Positions 24,595 through 36,446 of a stretch of 64,000 nucleotides of DNA are shown here, one piece after another. The DNA is from Climacium dendroides (Eukaryota; Streptophyta; Bryopsida; Hypnales; Climaciaceae): assembly GCA_950106755.1 (NCBI GenBank), contig OX467091.1, forward strand, positions 14,091,538-14,155,537, read 5' to 3'. A model generated the notes under the pieces. The model saw only the letters and a list, made by a program, of their open reading frames with translations. It had not been told where the DNA came from and ran no database searches. The number at the start of each line of letters is the position of its first letter. Position 1 is the stretch's first letter. The translations under genes and the position numbers were made by a program.

Positions 24595-25138
24595 TTAAGA
24601 CTTAAGATTTTGAAATGTCAAATTTTCAAATTGATTGGTCTCTTAGTAACTTAGACATCCCATTTATCAAACAATGACCTTTTATCGTACACTACATACT
24701 CAATTTTAAGAGTTTGTAATTAAGGTGAACTATACTTGGTGCAGGTCTAGACATGTAATGCACTCTATTGTTGACATCTTTCCTATTGTATAAAGTGAAG
24801 CAAAATCTCAGTAGTTTTTATAATTCATTGATATTTCAAATTTTCAAATTGATTGGTTATTAACTTATTGGTAATAGCTTAAACATTCCATTCACCAAGC
24901 ATGGATCTTTCACTAAACATTATGTATTCATTGAGTTCCAAGTGTTTGCAATTGAAGCGAACTATGTGTGGTACACATCCGGAAATATTCTTCCTATAAA
25001 GTAGAAGGTTCATAGATCGCCCATCTAAGAGCTAAAATTGAATTTTGGGGAGGTGAAGCTTCTTGAAATATTTTTCAGTAAAATTTCCTTAAAAGACAAG
25101 TGGAATTGGCATCTAACCCAAGTCATTTCATATTTTTT

Positions 25139-25343
25139 GAAGCTTTGTGAAATTAATTATGAAGCTTTATGAAATTAATTTTTTGAAGCTTTGTGAAATT
25201 AATTATGAAGCTTTATGAAATTAATTTTTTGAAGCTTTGTGAAATTAATTTGTGAAATTAATTTGTGAAATTAATTTGTGAAATTAATTTGTGAAATTAA
25301 TTATGAAGCTTTATGAAATTAATTTTTTGAAGCTTTGTGAAAA
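25139..25343 (+). repeat. Nested tandem array (GTGAAATTAATTT / GAAGCTTTATG units)
   Basis: A unit of about 46 bp, containing GAAGCTTTATGAAATTAATT then GAAGCTTTGTGAAATTAATT, is repeated. Inside the array the 13-mer GTGAAATTAATTT runs five times in a row. HindIII-like AAGCTT recurs through the array. It lies about 1.1 kb upstream of the MED14 start codon, just before base composition shifts toward GC. Confidence 0.85.
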
Positions 25344-25349
25344 TTTTGA

Positions 25350-26457
25350 AGTTGAAATGGCATAGGGCTCTAAAATTGCCCACCTCCTAAAATGTAGACT
25401 TTTCGTATATTGCTGAAAGCTAAAAAAAGCAACATGTACAAATAATCTACATTTGAGAAGGTTTTAGAGCCTGTGTATTTTAGAACCTGCAAAGAAAAGC
25501 AAAGCCATATGGAACTTGAATCGCCGCCTAAAATGTTCAGAAGGCATTCATTTCAAGTGTCGATTCTATATTTTATCGGTAACACAAACAGTTGGTAGGG
25601 ACTTCGGGGCGACTGTAACGTACTAACTTAGTTCTTCATGACACTGCCTGCTTTGTCATGACCTATTCGACAGCCTCAGAGCGAGGACGACGACGAGCTC
25701 CGGGCGGGGCACCGGGCGATGGACGAGTTGCGATGGAGGGCCGACTTGATTGCAACCGGATGCCTGGATTGCCAGAGATTTTAGTTCACTAGAAATGAGA
25801 GGGTTCCATTGAGATGTTGTTGTTGTCGCGATTGCAGAAATCAATGGATTCGAACGGAACGGGGTTGAGTGAATTAGGGTTTGGTCTCTTGGAGAGTGTA
25901 AATGGTTTTGCGCAGAGGTGGCGGGTGATTCCTATTCTCCGTCTGCGAGAATTTCGTTGACTTCGATGTCTTTCTCGGTTTGCTTTCGGAGCAGGGACTG
26001 TTGTGCTCGAGGGAGGGAGGCTTTTGAAGGTTATTTTACGAGCAGCAGGTGAATCAGGAGGCGAAGGGGTCTGACTCTTTGCGATTTCGCAATTATTGAA
26101 GCGTGGCGCAGCTGGAATTGTGAGCCTTGTATGGATAGGTTTTGGTGTTTCGGAGAATGGGTTTAGTAGTGTTTGAGAGAGAAAGAAAGTATGTTGAATT
26201 AGGCTGGGGAATTCCGTGGAATTAGGTCAAGGTGTTCGAGGCGTATTAGGGTTGAGTATGGCATTTGATTTGAGAAGGGGGAGGGTTAGCTGGGACTCGA
26301 CTCGCGAGAATGAGGTCGTCGGGTTTTCTTTGGCTCCATTTCGTGAACATGTTCTGTAGCTATCGGTATGTTGACACGGGGAAATCTGTGTCGTAGAGCA
26401 TGAAGGATCGTGTTTGAGGTAATTGGTACTCGCGTGTAGTGGAGACAGGGCGGAGCC
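25350..26457 (+). promoter_or_regulatory. Probable MED14 promoter and 5' leader
   Basis: From about 25500 the sequence changes from AT-rich repeat DNA to balanced, CpG-containing DNA that leads without a break into the MED14 start at 26458. I saw no clear TATA box. A 38-codon open frame with its own ATG (25844-25960) lies in this stretch and would be an upstream ORF if transcription starts before it. The transcription start cannot be placed from sequence. Confidence 0.4.
25844..25960 (+). other. Possible upstream ORF, 38 codons
   Basis: ATG at 25844 opens a 38-codon frame ending TGA at 25960. It lies about 500 bp before the MED14 start codon in non-repetitive DNA. Whether it lies in the MED14 leader depends on an unknown transcription start. 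No similarity is recognised. Confidence 0.25.
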
Positions 26458-29400
26458 ATGGCAGAGGCTCCGGCTTTGGGTTCCCAGGCCGTGGACTTTT
26501 CTGTGCTGGTGAGGAAAGCAGCAGAAGCGTCCGTTTCCGGTCTGAAGGAGCTTTGTGAGACATCTCCCGACCTCTCTGACACGGAGAAGAAGATCGGGCT
26601 TCTCAAGTTCATCGTCAAAACCAGACAGCGGTTGCTTCGGCTCGTGGCCGTGACAAAATGGTGTCGCCAGGTAAGACACTCGACAGCTTCGGTTCCTTCT
26701 TCCTCTCATTCTCGTCCACCTCTTTTTGAACCTCTTATGCAATCCTCGCATTGGCCAATTTGTTTTAAGCTTTCTCCTCAATTTCTTTTTGGATTCAGCC
26801 AAGTACAACTTGGCGAAGTTTATGGGACGCATGAATTTCGCAGTCTACTTTTAGTCATAGATCATGAGAATCGGCTACTTATTGTCACAGCCTCGAAATC
26901 ATCAAAGTTGAGCATAAACTGAAGAGACATTCTTCTTTCGAAATTATAGTACACGAACACCGCAATTGTGTCAGCAGGTGGCAGTTGTGCTTGTGGTTCC
27001 CATACCTGGCATTGCAATACCTATTCCTGGTTGTTGTCACCTTAGAGACGCTTCAGTTACCCAATTCTATTTACGCTTTTAAGCTTCCGTCTGTGTGCCC
27101 TTTGCAATTTTCTTCTAGTAAATTCATCATAATTTGTTTTGGGGCGTCACACCATCGACCTGAACTTGCTGCATCTTCGATAATTTCTGCCGGCCAGAGC
27201 TAACTGAATTGCTTGTTCCGTCCTTTCCAGATTCCTCTAGTGGAGCAATGCCAGCAGCTCGCTGGTACCCTCTCCAACCACGATATGAGCTTCACCCAGG
27301 CAGCGGACTTTCTTTTCTATCTTCACGAAACATTGCAGCAAGCGCGCGCTCCTGTTTATGATATTCCGACTGCAACTCAAATATTGGTGAGTGGAAATTA
27401 CAACAGGCTGCCGAAGTGCATCGACGATCTGGGAATGCAACCTGTGCTAATTGGGGAGGAGAGGGAGGATGCTGTGAAAAGTCTGAATGCTGTTCTTCGC
27501 ACTTGCCTGCTCGATATTTTATTGCCGAAACAGATCACTGAGATCAAGGTAACGGGCGGGCGAGTTATTTTCAAAGTCACCGGAGAGTTTGAAGCGCACC
27601 TCACTCTGGGATATCGTGGCCACCTTTCGTTCTGGAGGGTTCTCAAAATAGACATCTTGGTAGGAGAACCCACGGGTCCGATACAGTTTACCGATCCCCA
27701 AGCATACTTTCTGGGTGACGAACTGGAGCGACGGATGGCGGCTTCAGAGGATCCCTTAGGACTGATGTATTCTATTCTGCATCAGTTTTGTACCGCTTTG
27801 GTCATGGACACTCTTTTCCGGCAGATTAAAGTGTTGCAGGGTGGGAGATGGCGAGACTCAATCAAGTACGAAAAATTGTCAGACAGTGGGGTTGGAACTG
27901 CAGCAGGTCCAATTGCCGGACAACCTGCCGGTCCCATCGGGGACGTGGAGATGGAGTCTGGAGGTGCAACAAAAATAATACGAGGGTCTCCGGGTCTAAA
28001 GATTGTATATTGGTTAGAAACACAGAAGGGGGAAGCCAGCCCAAGCTTGCGAATCGAGCATGGTTCAGATCAGCAGATTACTTGTTCACATTCACCTGCT
28101 GTGATCGACTCGTCGACAGGCATTGAAGCAGAGTTCGTGGTCGACTCAAGCTGCATCAACGTGGAGAAGTTGCTTCTGCGGGCTATCGGCTGCAGTATCC
28201 ACACCCGACTTGTGGAAGTGCAGCGAGGCCTCAAGGGGGGCGATCGTGTGTGGCCATCTGACAATGATGTGTTCTTGAAACATTCGATACCAGAGAGCTC
28301 TAGCGAGGTCTTGTTCATTTCCAGAGAACTGTCTCCTTGTTTTTTGATTTGGAAACCGGCACATGTGTTGCTGAAGCATTTCGTGCACATGGTTGCTTCA
28401 CGTCACGAATGTCTTGTTTTGCCCTCAGGACGACGTGATTTTGCTGAGTTCAGAAGGCACTGTGTATTTAGGTATCCGCAGTTTGCTTCAGCAGACGTTG
28501 TAGTGTTCTTGGATATTGACAAAAGCATTGTTGAAGATAGGAATACGACTTGTAATTCCGGAAAATGTGCAAGATTTTTTATTGTATGATAACCTTGTGA
28601 TCTCTTTTTGCAGACGACTACTGAAGGTGAGGACGTCGAGGAGGCCGGGGAAGAGGTTTTGTGTGTTCGTGCATTTGGTGTCTCATTCATGTCACTGGGA
28701 ATAAGCATCAGGTCTGTCCCGATTTCTTTTACTCTGCGTGTTTTGCCTTATACGCCGGAACACTCCTCGGAGGTCTATTACTTGATCCATAAACACAGGC
28801 AGGTAGTAGACTGTGACGGGACTCTGATCTTATGACAGCGTGCTCCTCAGGACCAGACATTTTGCGACCATTATAATCGGGGCCTTGTTCCAATTTCAAG
28901 TCCTTTTATACCCTGACGGGTTTTGTAAGGACTGTTGGTCTGAGATCTTACTTGCGTAGATGTCGGCTGCATCTATTTGTAAACAGGAGCCGCTACATTG
29001 ACCTTATTTGTCCTAATATCAAAGCGCACTGATAGAGATTGGTGGCTTTGGCTTGACAGGAATGGACGATTCTTGCTACGATGTCCGAGTACAGTACTCG
29101 CCACTTCAATGACCAAAGAGATGGATGATTTCCTGAACATGGCGACTGTGCCGCCCCTTGATGCTTTTGTGAACCTGCGAACAAAATGCCTCCTCCACTA
29201 CTTAGGATTGATAGGGAGGTCATTGAACTTAAAGGTAAGTAGTAACTCTTCGTGGGATAGCAACAGAGCCTAGTCATGGTATCGATCCGATGAAAGGGTT
29301 ATGTGTACATTATTTGAATAACGACGGATAGGGATGTGGAGAGTCTTCCTTTTTCACCAAGTCTTCTGTAGTTTGCTCAGACATGTCCTCTTTTTTCCAA

Positions 29401-32400
29401 GAAGAGTGGTCTGAGATATTTCTCTGTTCTCTGTTCTCTTCCTGTTTCTTTGAATGAAGGGCGCCATGGGCTCCAATGGGTTCGTGGAGGGTAGTGTCCA
29501 TATGAAGGCTTTTGGGCAACTGACACTCGATTGCATTGGCAGTTATACGAGAGAGGAGCATCAGTTTTGAATATTCCGCTGGGAGGTCCAAAGCTTGGGA
29601 GTGATCTTCTGATAATGGGATTCCCCCACTGTGACGATTCTTTTTTTCTATGTCTTCAACTTGACGTGAACTTTACTCCTTTGTTCACTCTTCTGGAGGC
29701 AAAACCACAGACATCATCACCAGGACGGACCACCCTAGAGTCTAGCGCCTTTGACATTTTCAGATGGATGAAAATCGACATCGAGGCGAGGCCAATCCTC
29801 CGAGGAAACACTGGCTTCAGTCTTCTCGAGCTGAGTGGCTACGAGGCCAAAGCCTCGTCTGCCAACATGGTTGTAAAGAGAATCGAGGATGAAGCATATG
29901 GGAAATTCGGTGTGCCACCTATGATCAGAGGTCCTAGCAGAGCAGGTGGCCTAGGAGTGGATGGGATACAGACAGGAGCGGAACAGTATTACGTATCTGA
30001 CAAGGGAGGCACTGGGACTGGTCACAGGGGTAACATGTTGACAGTCCAGTCTCCGTCGAATCTGCAAGGTGGGTCTCCTCTGCAGCACGGAAGTTCACCA
30101 CTGGAGCATGGGAATGTAGGATACGGAATGAATGGTGGTTCCGGTATGATGAACCCTTCTATCACAGCTACCGGGTATCATCAAGGGAAATCCTTAGGAG
30201 GGAGTCCTACCTTTGGGGACGGTAGTCACAGGCTCGGGCGGCCGACTATGATGAATGGTGCGTCGCCTCATAACATCCCCGGGGTCAGCCCACTCCGGGG
30301 TTCTGCCGACGTTCGTAACCAAATGCCTCATCGCAAGTCGACTCTGCAGGGTGCTGGCGACCCAGAGCTAATAAATACAAGATTGCCTGTTGCTATGGGG
30401 GATAATGTAGCATCTCCTATCGAGTTAGACGATGAGCATATTTCAAAACTTATAGATTCCATTGCTTCCAAGACTCCTAATTCTTTTACATCGACGGGGC
30501 CCTGGATCCCTCGCCAGGGCAGAGATATCCCACCGCCAAGAAGCGGAATAGCGACTTCTAACTCGAGGCCATTAATCGGCAGGGGTGGATCTCCATCTGG
30601 CTCACAGCTTGCTCGATCATCAGGTCTTGCTCAGGTGACTTCTCCTGCGTGGAAGTCGACCGTGTCTCCTGTTCCCTTCAACACGGATTCGGGGTCCTCG
30701 ATCCAAGAGTGGACGGATGTCGAGCAGCATGGAAGACTAGGAGGTACTGTGCTTCAGCCGGGTTTTTTTTCTCTCTCCTGAAGTTGAATTTTCTCGTGCA
30801 TTTGAGCAATGTATGTGTAAGCATTTCCACGTCTAGGTAGTCCTGTACCAAGTTTGTGCTAGATAGATCTCTGCGAAGAGATGAGGGTGTCAGCACTGTT
30901 AAAAGGGAGGAAGATCGGGAACATGATGCTCGGAAAATATAAATGATCAGATGCTCGCCTTTGATTTGACAAGACGAAAACTGGAAAAGTAGAAGCTTGT
31001 TCCTTATTCGTTCACGTGGTTTATGAAATGTTTTAGCTGCTTGCAGCATGACAGTCACGATAAGTCGAGGATATGTGTGTCATTTTCTTGTGAATGATAG
31101 GCTCGCCGTAGTCCTGTGCTTGATAACCCAATCGTTCAAACTCTTGTTGGATATAATGCCGGTAGTGAGAAGCATAATAAATGCGTCGTCGTGTTACTAC
31201 TTTGTCTGCAGGTGGTTCCGACAAGTTGCCAGCGCAACGAAGCAATCGGAAGCGACCCATTGCAGATCTCTTAAACTCTCTTTCCTCATTGCAAGCATTG
31301 TCAACGAGTGGGGAAATGGAAAAGCGGAGGAGAACAGGGCTTGAGAGGGTCTTTGTCGGCGATTTTCAGCGAAATTCTCACTTGCCTGAGACCACCGCAC
31401 CCGTTCCTCAGTCCATTTCGAACCAGGCTTATGGCCATGTCATTCGAGAGGCCAACCAGGGAAGGGCCTCTGCAGGTGCCTACCGAGCTGTTTTCCAGCA
31501 AGTGGAAGAGCGATGCAGGTTGTGCATCAAGCATGCTCTGTTGACTCGCCAGATGGATACTCAAGGGATACCGTATGTGAACGAGGTTGGCCTGCGAGAA
31601 CCCTCTACTGTTCTCCGGTTTAGGCTTCCAGCCACCGTGCCGACTGGAGATTCAAGAACCAGACAGATCGAAACAGATGACTCCTATGGGTGGCAACAAA
31701 TGTCCTTGTGCCTAGGTAAACCCGGCAGTGAAGGTTGGGATGTGAAGGTGCTGGACACGTATTTCAGCGGCCTGTGGAAACTTCAGAAGCAATGCGAGGG
31801 GTCAGTGGGCACTGGAGTACAATTTGCAAGTCCCTCACAAGAGGATTCTCACATGCAGTGCACGCATGAAGGGTTGGTTCTCAAGTACTCCTCGGTGCGG
31901 GACGATAGTGTAACGAAACTGGTTACGGATTTAGAACGGATCTGGAGAGCGCGAGCGTTTTCAATCGGCATTCGTAAACTCCTGGGAAGCAACGAGGATG
32001 AAAAGAAAAGAAATATTGAACAATGGGTCAAGGGTCAAGGTAGACCTAGCGATACAGCAGGAGATAGAGCCGAAGTTGGGGAGAAGAATAAGTGGGCTTT
32101 TAAGGTGGAGGCCGTGGGTCTGACGAGTGTTTCATTCACTTTTTCCGGGTCCATGCCAGGTACAGTTGCCCGATTTGTCGTGGAGTGGGGAACCACTCGA
32201 CGAGGTTGTACTGTTCACTCACCCGAGCAGCTGTGGCCTCATACAAAGGTATGGACTTTCACTCGATTTTGTGATTGGAAACGTATTGGTATTAAACTTG
32301 GTGAGGTGAACTAGGACCTACATTCTACATGTACATAGGTTCAACACAATCTTCATCTCGGTGTTTTCTTGGTTCTCTTGGTTTCTTGGAAAGTATGGTA

Positions 32401-35118
32401 GTTCATTCGCATCATACTTTGATGCAGTTACGGACGACAGGGTTGCCCCTAGCTGGAAGAAAGTTATGGAGTGCAAATAGGCAGATGAGGATGGTTAATC
32501 TGCTACCAGCTTAATATCTGGCCCTCATTCCCTTTGAAAGTCGCTTGCTTGCTGCTCTTCTCTTTTTCTGTGAAGCTGGGTTGAGACGTTGCTCTTCGGT
32601 CTATTAGAAAGTTTTGCTCGATTGTGTTTCAGATTGTGGCAAACATGCGACGTGAACATGTGTTGATTTGAACTTGTGCAGTTTTTGGAGGAATACATCA
32701 ATGGCGGAGAAGTAGAGCTCTTGTTGGATGCCATCCAGGTCACCGCAGGTCCTTTGCATGCACTTGCTGCAGCGATTCGACCCGCGAGGATGGCCGTTCA
32801 ATCTTCTGGCTCAAATCATCGTCCAAATAACAACGGAGTTCCAGGCAATCAAGGAGGATTGCCTTCAAATGCTGGTAGAAGCCCGGGGCCCGGGTTGGTT
32901 CCCAGCTCGCTGTTGCCCACCGACGTTTCAGTTCTACTACGTTCAGCCTACTGGGTTCGGATCGTGTACCGCCGGGACTTCGCAATTGACATGCGATGCT
33001 TCGCAGGTGATCAAGTGTGGCTGCAGCCGGCTCCACCTCCTCGGAGTGGAGGCAATGGTGCCAGAGGCTTTTTGCCTTGCCCCCAATTTCGCACATTTGT
33101 TGTGGAACATGTGACTCTGGGCATGAACAGTGCAGACGTGACCGTTGGGGGAGGGGCTGCAGGTCCTTCGTTGGCCATGGTTTCCAACTCTGCCAATACT
33201 GGGGCCAACAATGGCTCTCGTCAGGCGGGAGCTGTAGCGAACCGTTCTGGAAACAACATTGGGAGTAGTAACACTACATTGGGAGGTTTAACTGGTTCTG
33301 GAGCCCTGAGAATCGCGGCCTCGGGTTCGGGCCTGGGAACTAGCATTTCTATACGCGCGGAATTGAACCCCGCTCTGGTCGGGATGGGTGACGATGGGGG
33401 CTATGGGGGTGCATGGGTACCACTGGCAGCTCTGAAGAAAGTCCTACGAGGAACGCTCCGCTACCTAGGCGGATTGTGGTTGTTTGCACAATTCCCGAAC
33501 ATTTTGAGGGACGTGCTGACTTCCACGCTGAATCAGACGGAGGGTGCATTGCTTAATCACGACCCAGAGCAACCAGCCTTGAGGTTTTTTATCAGGTAGA
33601 GTCTACTCTGACTTCACTCAAATCTTTTTTCCTCGACATGAGATTGTCACATTGTAGATCTAACTGGGACTTTAGAGGCTCCAAGTCGACGTTTGCTCTG
33701 CGGACTGTTGCAGAAAGTTCCTGCATTGTTTTGCGTGCAGCCTTGGTCAACTGTCTACATCTTGCGGAGCATTGCTCTATGGTCGAGTGGTCGACTTGTT
33801 ATTGGTTCCCTTTAGGCATGTCTCGTTAACTGAATGATTGGTTTGCAGTTATCTTGTGCTCTGGGCGAACTGACTTGTTATTCATTTGCAAGTTTGAAAA
33901 TGACACCTCGAATGGAGAAAGTAGCCGATTATGTAGTTCTCACTCGTCCTTTTTTGTTTTTTCGAGTAGGGGCTGCGTGTTTGCGGTGAGCATGCATCGG
34001 CAGCAGCTGTTTTTGCAAGCTATCAATGTGAAGCGGTACCAACAACAAGCTGCCGCACATCAGCAAGCGGCGCCTGGGCAGGCTGTGAGTTTGGCATCTG
34101 AATTATCTCTGCAAGAGATGCAAGATATTGGTGACTTCTTTTCTCGGCGAGTAGCCTCCGAGCCATACGATGCATCTCGCTTAGCATCATTTGTGACGAT
34201 GTTGACCCTACCTGTACCTGTACTCCGGGAGTTCCTTGTGCTCATTCAATGGAAGAAAGAGTCCAGTAAAGTAAGTGTTTTCCCTCTCCTTCACTTTCAT
34301 GATTGATATTCTTCGGGTTTGACGAATGCCGTTGTGGTCGATCCTGCTGGTTACTTGTCCGTCAGAAATTGCTAATCTTTTGCGTTTATGGACTACCCTA
34401 TGCATCGAAACCGTTTTAAGCTTTGCTGATTCTTCCCAGCATGCCGTCCGCCTCTTCACCTCACAGATATGTGCAGAGTACTTTTATTGGCCTACCACTT
34501 TTTGCTACAGAATCTAACACTGTATTGCTTTGCCGATTTTCATGCTTCCTTGTCCGGTTTGTTTAATTGCAGGCAAGTGGAGGACCATATGGTGTTGTCG
34601 GGGATGCCAGTGGTCAAGGTGTGTCTCCTCGTCCACGTGTGACACTCAGCCTGGAATCACCAGTAGGCACAGGTGGAGGGGAACCTGGTAACGGACAACA
34701 AGAGGATTCGGGCATCGCTGGTGGCAAAAGCAGCATTCAACACAACCAGCAGCGAAGTACCGTGGAGTTCACCCTCACATTCTCGTTCGACACATCTCAG
34801 GTTCCCCATTTGAACGTGGTCGGGGGAGCAGGGTGGTTGCCTCAGTCGGTTGCCTTGAGATTAGTGTACCTGTATAATGGCGATGGGAGCAATCGAACCA
34901 TATCTTTGTCCCAAATGGATGGGAGTCACGGTGGGCGCTCTTGTTGGGCACGGCCGGAGGAATGGGAGCGATGCAAAGACAGAGTGATTCAGGCTGTGCA
35001 GGGAGCGCCAGGTGAGGGTCAAGGGCGTCTCAGATCAGTGGCGGAGGCAGTTCAAGTGGCATTGCAGACTGCACTCATGCAGATCAGTAAAGGTGCTTTC
35101 CAACAACCACAACAATAA
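26458..35118 (+). CDS. MED14: Mediator complex subunit 14 (nine coding exons)
   Basis: MED14 (STRUWWELPETER in Arabidopsis) is the scaffold subunit linking Mediator head, middle and tail, acting in the nucleus in RNA polymerase II transcription. Proposed exons: 26458-26670, 27231-28307, 28614-28711, 29060-29234, 29543-30743, 31212-32248, 32682-33595, 33970-34270 and 34573-35118. All introns are GT-AG and phases agree, giving 1853 residues, somewhat longer than the roughly 1700 of Arabidopsis. The N-terminal Med14 domain shows VTKWCRQ (about 65-71), then FTQAADFLFYLHE, QQARAPVYDIP and TLGYRGHLSFWR. Exon 5 ends in a Gly/Ser/Pro-rich linker (about 620-920), followed by basic RSNRKRPIADLL and EKRRRT motifs. 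Conserved C-terminal blocks include FKVEAVGLTSVSF, GPLHALAAAIRPAR, VDMRCF-like IDMRCFAGDQVWLQPA, GDDGGYGGAWVPLAALKK, RRVASEPYDASR and MDGSHGGRSCW. The exon 2 donor at 28308 is the least certain boundary. Confidence 0.95.
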
Positions 35119-36446
35119 CTTATGGCGCATGACATGAAGCATCTAGCAGAAATGGATGTCATCGCCTCTAAACCGCAGACAGATGTGGTGCTCCTGGCCT
35201 GAAACCAAGGACTCCAAAGCGGGAGATCCATCGTTTGAACTAGGGAATCGTGCTCGATGATTGCTTGCTAGCTGACCCAGCTGAGGCCAGATATCGTCGA
35301 TCACCCAGAAACAAGTGGAGGTGGTTGCGGTTTTTCAGCGTATTTGGAGTTGAAAGTTCTGATGAAGCGCTATCCGCCAGCCCTACCTAGTATGAGTGAC
35401 GACCCCTCCTTGGTTCCTTATAGGGACTCTTGTCGGTCCGCCTTGTCAATGCCAGATGCGTGTTGTTGTACAGTACAGGGGGAGGGTCGAAGCAAGGTGC
35501 ATGGGATACTGGACGGGTTGCTGTGTTCCATGGTGAAACGTGAATGATAAATTACCTGTCCTGCGTCTGCTGCACCATTTCGTGCGTTAGTTTTGGGAAA
35601 TATAGGAGCGTTGGTAGAATGAGACCCGGAGTTTTTGATGTTTGGATGTCAGGTATAGTGTATGCAGTCAGTTGAGTTGGGGATTTATTTCTCAAGGACC
35701 AAAGATTCATGGTTTTTAACCAGTTTGATTGACCGTAATGTAGAAATTATAATTGAAATGGGATTGAATTAGATATCGCTGAAATCAGTGTAAGAATTGC
35801 GTTGATACGGAAATAATTAACCAAAGAAAATTCCCATACTGTATGACCTGCTCAAAACTGCTAGAAAGGCTTAATTTTGGGCGCCTTGGTCCTGAATAGC
35901 GTGCAGGAATCGGGGTGACGCTTTATGACGAGGTTGTTTCAAGTCGACTTTTCCGCAGCTCATAGTTGGTCATTCTCGTTTGTAGAATGTTGGAGGTGTT
36001 TCCAGTGCACTTAGCACTGTATATCATCATGGCCTAGGTGCCAACGTGCCCGGGTTTTGTAGTGTTGGCATGGGCATGTGACAATATGGTGTTAGCATGT
36101 CACCAATCACTACCACTTTTCAAATGGCTCTACTCTGATCTACCCTCTTAGTGAGGGGTGTGCCTAGATGTGCCGTATCTCAGTATCACATAGCTTTAGT
36201 TAATCACACAGTACATACATGTAATTAAATCCTCGGGTGCATTGTTCATTGAAATTGGTGATAACATGCATAAGTCCCTATGAAATAAACACCTATTCTC
36301 AACACATAGAAGAAAATTCGTAATTTATTCATACTGCGTCCAAAAAATGCATGGCAAGAAAATTTGGAATTCCCTTCTCAATGTCAGCAAGATCCAACAA
36401 ATGTAATAACTGGATTCACGCTTCACTCATAAAATTTATGTGGTAT
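35119..36446. other. Intergenic spacer between convergent MED14 and GH3
   Basis: This 1.3-kb stretch should hold both 3' untranslated regions. The first 500 bases stay GC-balanced, as expected for a 3' UTR, and then become AT-rich. One 67-codon open frame at 35344-35547 has no recognisable motif. No transposon was seen. Confidence 0.5.

Noticed and set aside
26227..26832. A 201-codon open frame on the minus strand over MED14 exon 1
   Set aside because: It overlaps a well-supported exon in antisense, has no recognisable motif, and its composition follows the sense codons.
28245..28250. An alternative exon 2 donor at GT 28248
   Set aside because: It would drop a segment (VWPSDNDVFLKH) that aligns with the conserved plant MED14 sequence. 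The later donor at 28308 keeps it and the phase.
28429..28471. A possible extra MED14 exon bounded by AG and GT inside intron 2
   Set aside because: Its 43-nt length would shift the frame, and the flanking exons already join in phase with conserved text.
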